The notes beneath the pieces are model-generated. The model was not told the DNA's origin, searched no databases, and was given only the letters and a program-made list of their open reading frames with translations. This document shows, piece after piece, positions 10,831 to 25,072 of a stretch of 64,000 nucleotides of DNA. Made by a program: the position numbers and the translations under genes. The DNA comes from Blasia pusilla (Eukaryota; Marchantiophyta; Marchantiopsida; Blasiales): the NCBI GenBank assembly GCA_050084515.1, contig CM114273.1:24800001-24864000 (forward strand), given 5' to 3'. Within the stretch, counting starts at the first letter, position 1. Each line of letters begins with the position of its first letter.

Positions 10831-13340
10831 CTTGAGCGGGTGAGATAGGGTTGTCATCACGGCGTTCTTCCAGGGTTCGGAAGAACGGGGTAGTGCGAGT
10901 AGTGGTTGTCGCGCCCCTACTCTCCTTGAAGGTCAATCTTTAGTGTTGCAGAAGCGTACGTTCAGTAGGTCACGATCTCATCGCCGATCTGCACCCAAAC
11001 ACGCACTCTCGTTAGTCGGGTCTGGGCCAACCAGCGTTCCAACCCACCGAGTTCTCAACTCGGCGTCTCATCAAGCTCGACCTTCCTTAGTTCCTAGTTT
11101 CCAAAACACGGCAAGTCCTGCAAGACTTGGAAGAGACTTCCTGGTTAGTCCAGGGATCTGAAATGGCACTTGCGCGCCTAGCGATCCCAACTGTTCAACG
11201 GACCTCGTGTGAGTTCCAAACCGAGACCCAAGTAATTGAGTCGCGGGGTGAAATCCAAGAGGGATGTCTAAAATCACCTCAATAGACTTGGTGCAGGTTT
11301 TCCAACCCAACCCCCAAACTCGCGTTCCGTTCCATGCCCTTGAGCCGCCCCGCGGCGCCCAAAGTGGGGTTCGGGTTCCAAGCACTCTCGAAGACCTTCC
11401 CCCTTACTAGTACTTCTGGGGTTCTCCAATAACCCCCCCTTTTGGAAAAGGAGGGTCGGGCCCTTCATTGTGGCCCTCAACCCGACTCTACTTACAGTCG
11501 TTTCCAGGTTTTTTCTCAGCCGCTGCTAAAGCGTTTGCAAAGATCTTTAGTGCGTTTGAACCGGCTTTCCACAAGCTTTCTAACGCATTCTTATTTAATC
11601 CAACGAATCTCGGCGCTAAAAGTTATGGCCATACGTACAGTCGGAAACTCTCAAGCGCTAGTGGCGTTCCAAATCCGGATTCTTCCTTTTGGCAACCCAC
11701 TTTCTAGACTCGACTTCTTTCAAGTCTCAATCCGCGTTTGGTCCAGGTTTCTCGGTCGTGACCACAACATCTGAAACATGAAGCCTCGCTCGCGTGTCGT
11801 CTCTTGCTTCCTCTTTGAGACTACTCCAACGCGCAAACCATCTTAGCGTGAGCCCGCTAATGTTCCGATGTTCCGCTTGGCACTCGTTTGGTCATGAGGG
11901 TCGCGACAGTGGTAGTGGTGTGACACGGAGTGGAGTGAGATACCGAGGGGTTACCAGTGAGGAGATATCGCGACATCCATCCGTGGCTGGATCGTCATCA
12001 TTAGACTCTGGGTCTGGTGACAAGATCGCAGACGGAGAGAGTATTACTTGGCAAGAGATGGACGACATGGGCCATGGGGGCATGCATCGTTTCTCGGGTG
12101 CACTCGGCACCATCGACTTAGATGATTTTATCCATGAGTTCGACACGTGGTGCGACTTCCAGGAGATACGGACCCCGACACGGTTCAACCCTTTCATTGC
12201 ATGGAAGGGGTTGTTCCAGCACTTGGAGGGTCCTCCGATGGATGATTACATGGAGTTTCGATCACTATATTTGGTAGAGATCGATGCTTGAAGGATGTAT
12301 TGGGCTCTAGGGTATGTGTCCACTAGTGGTCGCGAGACATATGATGGGATTGTGAGAGGAGAGAGACCCACACCATCAGCCCGGAGACTAGATGGAGAGG
12401 AGGGCAGTGAGACAGGCAATGTGGCAGAGACCTCTGGTGGTAGAGGGCCACCCAGCTTCAGCCCCACAGTGGAGTTCTTCTGACAGTTGGGGAAGAGCTA
12501 CCAGGGCGTACGCACCGACAAGTTGAAGATTCTACAAGATTTTCAGCAACGATCGGGTGAGAGTCTGAGAGAGGCATTCACACGCATGAGGAGGCTGATC
12601 ATTGCTATGTATGGAGTGACTGAGGCGCAGTCAGTCCAATATTGGTACGTGGTTCTGGACCGAGAACTACAGAGGAGAGTCGAGATCGATCTTTGATTCA
12701 CGCCAAGCCCACATTGAAGGTGGTCTTTGAGTTGTCTGAGCATATTGAGCTCAACATGAGTGAGGAGCAGGTAGTGACCGCTGGATTTTCTCGAGAGTCC
12801 ATGGGTCCACGGGCGACGGTGACCCCATAGGTGCCACAGCGAGCACCAGTACCACGGGAGTGGGCCGGTGTGCCAAGAGAGCAAGGCGGGTACCGTGAGC
12901 CTATGAGGCAATGACTCGTACCTACATATGTTGCCCAGCAGGGACCGATGTGGTCTTGTTGGACGTGTGGAGGGGTCCATAGGCAAAGAGACTGCCCACA
13001 GCATGGCAGAGGACCACGAGCGCCTCCGATTGCTCAGGAGCCACAGAGGATGGCCCCACCATAGCACCAGTGTGACTATTGCCACAGATATGGTCACACT
13101 AGGGATAGATGTTTTGACCTTCGCCGAAAGGCACGTCCAGAGGTAGGCCGAGGGCCTAGGGGCGGTCGTCTTGGAGGAGGTTGGGGAGTCCTTCCTCGAC
13201 GTGGTGGTAGAGGACCACCACCAGCTAGAGGAGATGGAGCAGGAGCACCAGACCCGGCACTTCTCTCACGCATTGATCATTTGGAGCAGAGGATTGCTGC
13301 CATGATGATGATGCAGCTCAAAGAAGGCACGGAGTTGTGA
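10830..13340 (+). pseudogene. Element A gag with two zinc knuckles (interrupted)
   Basis: Gag forms the particle and binds the RNA. Seen: a Ser/Gly/Arg-rich N-terminus up to 10906, the solo-LTR insertion, then a capsid-like region from 11909 (RFSGALGTIDLDDF, FNPFIAWKGLFQHLEG) and the conserved RLI-x3-GVTE block near 12590-12630. A first zinc knuckle (C-x2-C-x3-H-x4-C) lies near 12958-12996 and a second (C-x2-C-x4-H-x4-C) near 13075-13116. Element B gag aligns throughout. Damage: stops at about 12289 and 12481, a frameshift near 12690 and several TAG codons. Confidence 0.8.
10907..11908 (-). mobile_element. Solo LTR of the element C family inside element A gag
   Basis: The reverse complement matches the element C LTR (36259-37287 and 50467-50925) over its whole length. 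It begins TGTCGCG, ends TCGCGACA, and is flanked by the perfect 5-bp duplication GTGGT (10902-10906 and 11909-11913). No internal region remains, so it is a recombination-derived solo LTR. Removing it with one duplication joins the two parts of gag in frame: the Gly/Ser-rich reading before it continues after it and aligns with gag of element B. Confidence 0.88.
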
Positions 13341-13440
13341 GCAGCTAGCTAGTGTGACTCCAGATTCTACCTCTCACCCTGACCCGGGTGAGGTTCTTGC
13401 CAATATAGGGTTTATGTGTAGTGCAGCCTAGGTTGAGGCA

Positions 13441-14560
13441 GCTACAATGGTGACTTGGGATGCTGCGAGAGGCACCGAGCCAGCGAGAGGTGGAGTTGAG
13501 ATTGACCCACGAGAGGGGACCGATGGGCTCCAGGCCAGGGTTCCATAGTCATTCATATTGTCGGAGGCACTACACACACCATCGATGGTGCCTCGACGAC
13601 CAACGGTGCCTACAGCTCAGGCACCTACGTCGACGTCACGAGGAGTTGGAGTGACAACTCCTATGCCGGCTCGAGTGGAGTCAGTGTCGACCATAGTGTT
13701 GGAGGTGGCCACCAGAGTGAGTCAGACTCCACTATTCTCCGCCATAGAGTTAGCGACGTTGGGAGTTGGACCAGCTGAGGTGTTCCGGTTGGCCGCCATG
13801 TTGTGTAAGCGTGGAGAGATGACTGCTTCTTGTTCAGAGGAGGTTGAGGAGGTGGTGGCTTGCCCTAAGAGCCGGTGCTCGGGACGTTCCCCATAGAGTC
13901 ATGGCATGCGGCGGCGGCGAAGTTGGTAGATATGCTAGCTCGACTGGCCATAGAGTGAGCAATGGTGACACCTCGAGTAGTGTTACCGGATAACCAAGCT
14001 TGAGTATTTTGCTTGGTTACTCCGACGGGGACAATATACCACCCGTAGCGCGTCCTACTTGATTTGGGAGCGCAACCCTTGATGTTAGGGAAGGCGGCGT
14101 GTTTAGCATTGGGGTTATGGAAGGCCGATATTGAGCCTTGTCCCTTCCAGATACAGACTTCAATTGGGATGTGTCACCCACGCAGTATATGACTCGACAA
14201 GAGATAGTTGTCAGAGTCCAGCCAGAGCATGCAACGGATAGTGGTATGGTGCGCACACGTGCGATTACGACACTTGCTGAGTCGTACCATGTGTTGGTGG
14301 GGAGTACAGTGTTATATCCCCTACGATTCATCCTTGACTTCTGGGAGGAGACTGTTGCTTATCGGCCAAGGTGGCGGTCAGGTGACAGCCGGATGAGTCA
14401 ATTACCCATGCAATTTGCGGGACGAGGTGGTCGATCACGAGACGAGTCTGTGACCACGTTGGCAGCTTTCATAGGTAGTGTTAGTTGGCCGGGAGAGTTG
14501 TTGGAGGGGAATGCACATGCGGAGGATGTCCCAGTAGCAGATTTTCCCACATAGAGACAA
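13441..14560 (+). pseudogene. Element A linker and aspartic protease
   Basis: A Thr/Pro/Val-rich linker is followed by a retropepsin-like segment. The active-site region reads LLDLGAQPLMLG near 14065-14100, where the usual motif is D-[ST]-G-A; element B has LLDS at the same place, so Leu is probably a later change. It is followed by conserved residues of the fold (DVLVG-like LVGSTVLYPL near 14290). The frame continues directly into the methyltransferase, broken by a TAG near 14553. It would cleave the polyprotein. Confidence 0.65.
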
Positions 14561-14779
14561 GCCATGGCGGGTGTCTCTTCCCATGTTGGCGTGACCTCTT
14601 CACCATTGTGGGGTACGACTCGAGAGCTACAGAGGAGTGTCGACAACGTTGTGAGGCAGACGTGGAGTCATGCTTTTATCCCGGAGCAGCGAGAGTCACG
14701 TGGCAATCGAGCTCTTGGAGTGGAGACGTTGACCCCACTAGATACCACCACCGTTGTGTGGCAGTGCCCAGAGGAGGGT

Positions 14780-15760
14780 GTTAGGATGTTAGATCTCTTC
14801 GGAGGTATTAGCATCGGATTGGCTGCAATATTGCAGGCAGGCATATGGGTGCATGAGTACCTTTATGTGGAGAGAGATGAGACTGCGCGGCGAGTATCAT
14901 TATGTCACGTGGCGAGATTCGTCCAAAGGTATCCTGAGTTATTGCCGGTATCTGCAGTATGGGGACATCAGCATACACTACCCGCCAACATCTCTTTGGT
15001 GGGGGCGCAAGATCTGGATAGAGTTGGCACCATTCATTTGGTGATTGCTGGATGGCCATGTCAGGGTCATTCATCAGCTAGCCGAGGATTTGGATTGCAG
15101 GATCGGAGGTCAGGGATATTTTGGGAGATGTTGCAAGTAGTACGACACTTGTGGGAGAGTTAGACATGTTCTCCAACAAACATTTTGGAGAACATGCCGT
15201 TGTTGGGAGACACTCGTGCACGTGTGATGACGAGTGTGCATCAGGTGAGTTCCTGGTTGGGACCTGCTGTGTTATTAGATGCGGCGAGAGTTGGATCACG
15301 TGCTCATCGTCCACGACTATGGTGGATGAACCTCATACCATTAGAGGTACTGAGTCGAGCATATGATGGAGTCCAGAGAGCACCACATCTCACAGTGGAT
15401 GCTATTTTGGGCTCAGGGCACCGATCTCAGGTGGTGACACGGGATGATAGACCACCGTTGGCCATGGCCAATAGGGTGGGGGAGTTGAGGGCAACCTTAC
15501 CTACGTTGGTGAGCTTCCCAGCATCCCATGCCTTTTTCGAGGAGGGCCAGGCATGATTTGGGATGAGCGACCGGAGTATTGAGGAGCCTAAAGACATGAG
15601 TGCGAGCGCCATGGGGTTCACTACCGATTACTCTGGCAAAGTGCCACGGATGACTGAGGCATCCTGAAGATAGGTGTTGGGGCAGGCGATGGACCTCAAC
15701 TGTCTCACATGGATAGTCAACCTAGGTATGGCTGAGCAGAGACGGATGCAAGTGTCATCC
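14780..15760 (+). pseudogene. C5-cytosine DNA methyltransferase domain in element A
   Basis: This domain transfers methyl from S-adenosylmethionine to cytosine C5. Motifs occur in canonical, unpermuted order: I (LDLFGGISIGLAA, about 14789-14827), IV with the catalytic Cys loop (AGWPCQGHS, about 15050-15075), VI (ILENMP, about 15178-15195), VIII region (RAHRPRLWW, about 15300-15326), IX-like (SAMGFTTDYSG, about 15606-15640) and X-like (VLGQAMDLN, about 15676-15700). The order separates it from plant DRM enzymes, which are rearranged. It lies in one frame with protease upstream and RT downstream, so it was part of the polyprotein. Damage: stops near 15162, 15557, 15665 and 15671. Closest family (DNMT3-like or bacterial-like) cannot be decided by eye. 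Confidence 0.88.
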
Positions 15761-16027
15761 ATGCCGTCACGTCCACAAGTTGGACCATTGCCTACAGGGT
15801 CTGTACATGCATTGGCTGGGGGCAAGACGAGGAGAGATAGGCACCCATGGACTTCCAGGGACGTCGTTCGAGCAGAGAGTGCAAAGGCGGCTAGAGTAGC
15901 ACATGTTCATTTTTCGGATGTGAAGCATGGTGTAGGAGGTCAGAGTGGAGTGGTTGTTGCGGAGGTGGCTAGGGTTGCTACATAGCAACCAAATCCGGAG
16001 GTTGCGTCCTCTCCGAGTGAGGTCACG

Positions 16028-16990
16028 ATGGAGACTTGGGAGCCTGTGATAGGTCTCAAGTTGATAGGAGGAGAGCGACGGCAAGTTCATAGGTTTCTAA
16101 GAGGGCATGTAAGTTGTTTTGCCTTCAGTATGAGAGACTTGGGTACGCTGAAGGGTCCTGGGATACGGATTGAGTTGGCTAGTGATACGCCAATCTTTCA
16201 TCGACCCTACAGGTACTCCAATATGGAGCGAGCCTTGATTTTGAGCAGGAGTCACGACTTGTTGGAGGCAGGACTTGTGGAGTTATCACATGGGGAGTAT
16301 GCATCTGCCACAGTCATACCGGCGAAGAAGGATATGTATGGCAATTGGACGGATAGGCAAATGTGTGGAGATTACCGTCCTATCAACCGTGAGCGAGGTC
16401 AGATCGGTACGCCATGCCTACTCCTGAGGAGATCTTTGATGCGGTAGGGCATGCAAAGATCTTCAGTACTTTAGATCTCCGTGTTGGCTATCATCAGCTT
16501 CCTATCAGGTTGGAGGACATGGAGAAGATAACATTCTGGGGGATAGATCGGTTCGGGAGAGATTGCTTGTATCAGTGGCGGTTCTTACCATTTGGGTTGA
16601 AGAACGCGCCTGCAGAGTTTTAGAGAGTGATGGATAGGATTCTGGCTGGCTTGGATTTTGTACGATGTTACATAGATGATATTCTTATCTTTAGTTCCAC
16701 CGTTGAGGAGCATGAGCGACACTTGGAGGAGGTGTTTTGGCGATTGCAGTTACATGGACTGAAGTTACATCCAGGCAAGTGCAAATTCTTTCAGGAGTAG
16801 ATTGAGTACTTGGGACACACCATATACCCGAGTGGGTTAGGCGTTCAGCAGACGAAGGTAGAGGCTATTGTGCAGATTCCACGCCCTACAGATGTGAGTC
16901 GAGTCCGAGCATTTCTTGGATTGGCGAACTTCTATCGACGATATGTCAAGGGTTTTAGTGCGATTGCAAAGTCTTTGACCTTGTTGACGA
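16028..16990 (+). pseudogene. Element A reverse transcriptase
   Basis: RT copies the element RNA into DNA. Seen: LKGPGIRIEL at the start, the YASATVIPAKK and MCGDYRPIN blocks, FSTLDLRVGYHQ, FLPFGLKNAPAEF, the catalytic CYIDDILIF near 16666 and the LGHTIYPSGLGV connection. These are Ty3/gypsy hallmarks. A frameshift near 16400 and TAG codons at 16621-16623 and 16798-16800 inactivate it; both TAGs face CAG in element B. Confidence 0.9.
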
Positions 16991-17487
16991 GACTTGATCA
17001 GGTTTGGTTTTGGGGAGATGATCAGGAGCGAGCATTTCGGGAGCTCAAGGACAGGCTGACGTCCTCATCCATTTTACAGAGACCGGGGTCGCCCATTCCA
17101 ATTACATACAGATTGGAGCATGTTGGGTCTAGGAGCAATGCTTACTCAGAGGGATGACGAGGAGAGGGAGTTCGTTGTGGCTTACGCAAGCCGATCGAAC
17201 AACATTGCAGAAAAATCTGACTCCTACGAGGGGAGAGTGCTTGGTCAGACTGGGTGTGGCACATTTCAGGTGCTATTTATTCGGCAACCCTTTCACACTT
17301 ATCATTGATCATCAGCCGTTGAGGTGGTTGATGGAGTCCGACAAGCTTACGGGAAAGGTTGCCAAGTGGGCTCTATTACTACATGAGTATGAGTTTGAGG
17401 TGGTTCATAGGCCAAGTCGGCTGAACCAAGATGCGGATGGGTTGAGTCGTAACCCATGTCCGAGTCAGAGAGATGACACAAGAGCTT
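16990..17487 (+). pseudogene. Element A RNase H
   Basis: RNase H removes the RNA strand of the hybrid. Seen: the WSMLGLGAMLTQ-type opening with frameshift near 17110-17155, then EFVVAYASRS, the TPTRGECL region (Glu retained), FTLIIDHQPLRWL and the connection block HRPSRLNQDADGLSR. The last block joins RNase H to integrase in Ty3/gypsy elements. Two frameshifts separate the three readable pieces. Confidence 0.85.
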
Positions 17488-17513
17488 GATGGCATGGAGA
17501 GAGTGATGAGGAG

Positions 17514-18900
17514 ATGGTGCCTGGTTGGCATGCATCTGCCTATCTTTGTTGGTTGACTATGGCAGGTCAGCCACAAGTGATGACTCCAGTGGTGGGGTTG
17601 GATGATGAGTCTTTGGATCTGGAGGTTAGTGAGGAGGCGATAGGTGGTCGTGATATCCATGACGACGTGGAGGTTGTGGAGTTCTTGCGCATTGGCGTCA
17701 TAGCGAGTACAGTGAGTGCTAGGGAGCGGGATCGGATCCTACAGAGAGCCAAGAGGTTCAGGTGGGAGGGGACTCATATTTTGCGGGTATGGGGAGATGG
17801 TAGGATACGAGTGGTACCTCATCCTTCCTAGCGAGCACGTGTAGTGCGACATGCCCATGAGGAGTTGGGATATTTTGGAGTAGAGCGTACTCACAGCTTA
17901 CTCCATGTTCAGTATTGGTGGCGCGGCATGCATACTAGGATACAGTAGTTTGTGGCCAGATGTATGGTATGTGACAGAGTGCGAGCATCCTTCAATGCTC
18001 CCACTCCGCAGTTACATCCTTTGTCGATTATGGGTTTAGGTTATCGGTGGAGTTTAGACTTTGCAGGACCTTTGCCATTTACGGGGTGTCATCATAGGTA
18101 CGTGTTGGTCATGGTGGAGCATTTCTCCAAGTGGATAGAGTTGGTGGCACTACTAGACAAGGCGAGCGAGGGAACAACTTATGCGTTTCTAGATCGTATG
18201 CTTAGTCACTTTGGTGCACCGGCGGAGGTGTTGACTGACCAGGGTACCGAGTTCAGGGGAGAGTTTCAGGCCTTGTGTGATCAAGCGCTGATGGGTCACC
18301 GCACCACGTCCAGAGATCATCCTGAGGCGGAGAGAGTGGTATAGACGGTGAAGAGAGGATTGCACAATTATGGCTTGCAGCAAGGACAATTGAGGGAGTG
18401 GGACATATAGTTGCCATGGTTGGCTATGGGTTATCGCTTTAGTCGGTAGGCATCCTTGGCGTCATTTTCACCGTACTTTTTGCTCTTTGGGAGAGAACCA
18501 GATTTACCTGCAGCAATTCGACGTGACATGGCGGAGGTGTTAGATCTTGATGATGTGGGTACAAGCATGTTCTCATAGGGCGGAGGTTTTTCGTAGAGTT
18601 ATGCCTATGACCTTTGAGAACTTAGCTATTGCCCAACATAGAGATACATTGAGGCATGCAACCATTCGTGGAGGAGGCTATTGTCGAGGGATTAGGAGGT
18701 TTCATCTTGGAGATTACGTGTATTTACAGCAAGCGGCACCCACGACGCTAGATGTCACTACAGGGCGCACGATCCTACGTGTGCGCGAGGTATTACCGAC
18801 CAGAGTCCTCATGTTGGAGGGACAGGATGGGATGGTTAGGAAGGATCATGTGCGCAATTGTGCGCCATGTCATCTTCCGAACGTAGATGGGACGGTGGAT
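17514..18900 (+). pseudogene. Element A DDE integrase
   Basis: Integrase joins element ends to target DNA. Seen: an H-H-C-C zinc domain near 17850-17980 (RHAHEELGYFG, then CMVC), the first Asp in SLDFAGPLP, HFSKWIE, the second Asp in LTDQGTEF, and the HPEA...ERVVQ region with the Glu. Element B has HPEADGLAERVV, so A has lost four residues beside the Glu. A C-terminal SH3-like segment follows (FHLGDYVYL near 18700). TAGs at 17946-17948 and 18342-18344 are CAG in B. The DDE triad excludes a tyrosine recombinase despite the unusual termini. Confidence 0.9.
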
Positions 18901-18933
18901 CCGAGCTTGGCAGTGGTACCTACAGGCTTGAGG

Positions 18934-19074
18934 TGTATGTTGTGCGGATATGCGAGGAGTGCAGCCACCATGTTGGTATGTGATGGTTATTCTTGAGGGT
19001 GGCATATGTCATGTCTGACCCTCCCTCTTGATGTGGTTCCCATGGGACGATGGATGTGTCCGAGATGTGTATAG
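18934..19074 (+). pseudogene. PHD finger at the C-terminus of element A integrase
   Basis: The spacing is C-x2-C, then CDG-x, GWH-x2-C, and W-x2-C-x2-C (ending WMCPRC before the TAG at 19072-19074): the Cys4-His-Cys3 order of a PHD finger. In A the fourth Cys is Tyr and a TGA follows it; in B that position is Cys and others are changed, so the family ancestor had a full set. PHD fingers commonly read histone H3 tails. Here it takes the place of the integrase chromodomain of chromoviruses, so a targeting role is a reasonable inference. It is in frame with the integrase tail. Confidence 0.82.
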
Positions 19075-19146
19075 GGTAGTAGGTCATGTTAGAGAGATGT
19101 GATATTTTCTATCTGGAGTTTGGGGATCAGCGCACGACTAGGGGCG

Positions 19147-19286
19147 GTTGTGTGATCTCCATGTATATGTATGAGTTGATTTTTGTACATGTGTGGATCG
19201 ACCCGTGTGTGGGGAAGATCGGTGTTGTGTGGTGTAGATGTGACCAACGATGTGTGTTGTGTAGCGATATGTATGCGCACGATAGC
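19147..19286 (+). repeat. Repeat X1, before the 3' Y repeat of element A
   Basis: About 140 bp repeated almost identically at 19750-19886. It is preceded by a purine-rich polypurine-tract-like run (CTAGGGGCGG). Its end joins the Y repeat through CACGATAGC then TGTCAC, two bases longer than the free ends of the element. Confidence 0.85.
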
Positions 19287-19749
19287 TGTCACATCATAGT
19301 AGCCGATAGGCCGAGATCTATCGTGGATAGGGCGTAGGAGCCAGCGGACTATCTTGAGTGTAACTTTGTCCCACGGTGTCGGATGAGGTTGAGGATAGGT
19401 CCATTGTGTCAAGAACGTCATTTTTGATAACTTTCATCTTGAGGTCTTTCACAACCGGATGACTTGTTGACCAGGTCACCCGCCCTTGGTAACATGTGCG
19501 CGCAGGTTACCAAGGGGAGGGCTATTTTTATGTGACCCAACCCTATATAAGAGAGGAAGGTGGCTTTCCTAAGCCATTTTTCTCATGTTGGGCCGTTGGA
19601 GCACCTCTCTTGTATGTGTGTGAGATAGGACTAGGGTGCTAGCATCCGGATTCCTTGATAGCACAGGATGGACGAGGTTCGATATGTCGATGTAGATTGA
19701 GGAGTGGAGTTTTAGGCCGGGTGTGCCGTTTTTACTACTCTTTCTTTTT
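19287..19749 (+). repeat. 3' Y terminal repeat of element A
   Basis: This copy matches 9218-9684. It has a cleaner TATA box (TATATAA at 19544-19550) and the conserved GGTAAC hairpin upstream of it. Unlike the 5' copy it runs straight into X2. Confidence 0.88.
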
Positions 19750-19886
19750 GTTGTGTGATCTCCATGATATGTATGAGTTGATTTTTGTACATGTGTGGAT
19801 TGACCCGTGTGTGGGGAAGATCAATGTTGTGTGGTGTAGATGTGACCAACGATGTATGTTGTGTAGCGATATGTATGCACACGACA
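19750..19886 (+). repeat. Repeat X2, terminal 3' end of element A
   Basis: It repeats 19147-19286 with only a few differences and ends CACGACA directly at the target duplication CATT. It is absent after the 5' Y repeat. Confidence 0.85.
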
Positions 19887-19930
19887 CATTTTAGATTCCT
19901 AAATCAAAATGGAGTAGAAAAATTCATCAT

Positions 19931-25072
<5,142 letters not shown>

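Larger units (their letters stand above)
9218..19886 (+). mobile_element. Element A: Ty3/gypsy-type element with DNA methyltransferase and PHD finger
   Basis: The element starts TGTCAC and ends CACGACA, flanked by the 4-bp duplication CATT (9214-9217 and 19887-19890). Order: terminal repeat Y, leader, gag with two zinc knuckles, aspartic protease, C5-cytosine methyltransferase, reverse transcriptase, RNase H, integrase, PHD finger, repeat X, repeat Y, repeat X. Protease to early RT is one frame, broken only by stop codons. The order PR-RT-RH-IN marks Ty3/gypsy; the methyltransferase and PHD finger are additions. By eye the two Y copies differ at roughly 30 of about 465 positions, mostly transitions, so the insertion is old. 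Stops and frameshifts make this copy inactive. A 1002-bp solo LTR of the element C family lies in gag. Confidence 0.9.

Noticed and set aside
11442-11774. Plus-strand ORFs of 60-110 aa in element A upstream of gag
   Set aside because: They lie wholly inside the solo LTR 10907-11908 and reflect LTR sequence.
14780-15760. A DRM-type (rearranged) plant methyltransferase
   Set aside because: Motif I precedes IV, VI, VIII, IX and X, whereas DRM enzymes have the order rearranged.
18934-19074. A chromodomain at the integrase C-terminus
   Set aside because: The Cys/His pattern and WMCPRC ending fit a PHD finger; the aromatic residues of a chromodomain are not seen.
9218-19886. Classification as a tyrosine-recombinase retrotransposon because of the split repeats
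   Set aside because: The element encodes an HHCC zinc domain and a DDE integrase core and makes a 4-bp target duplication.
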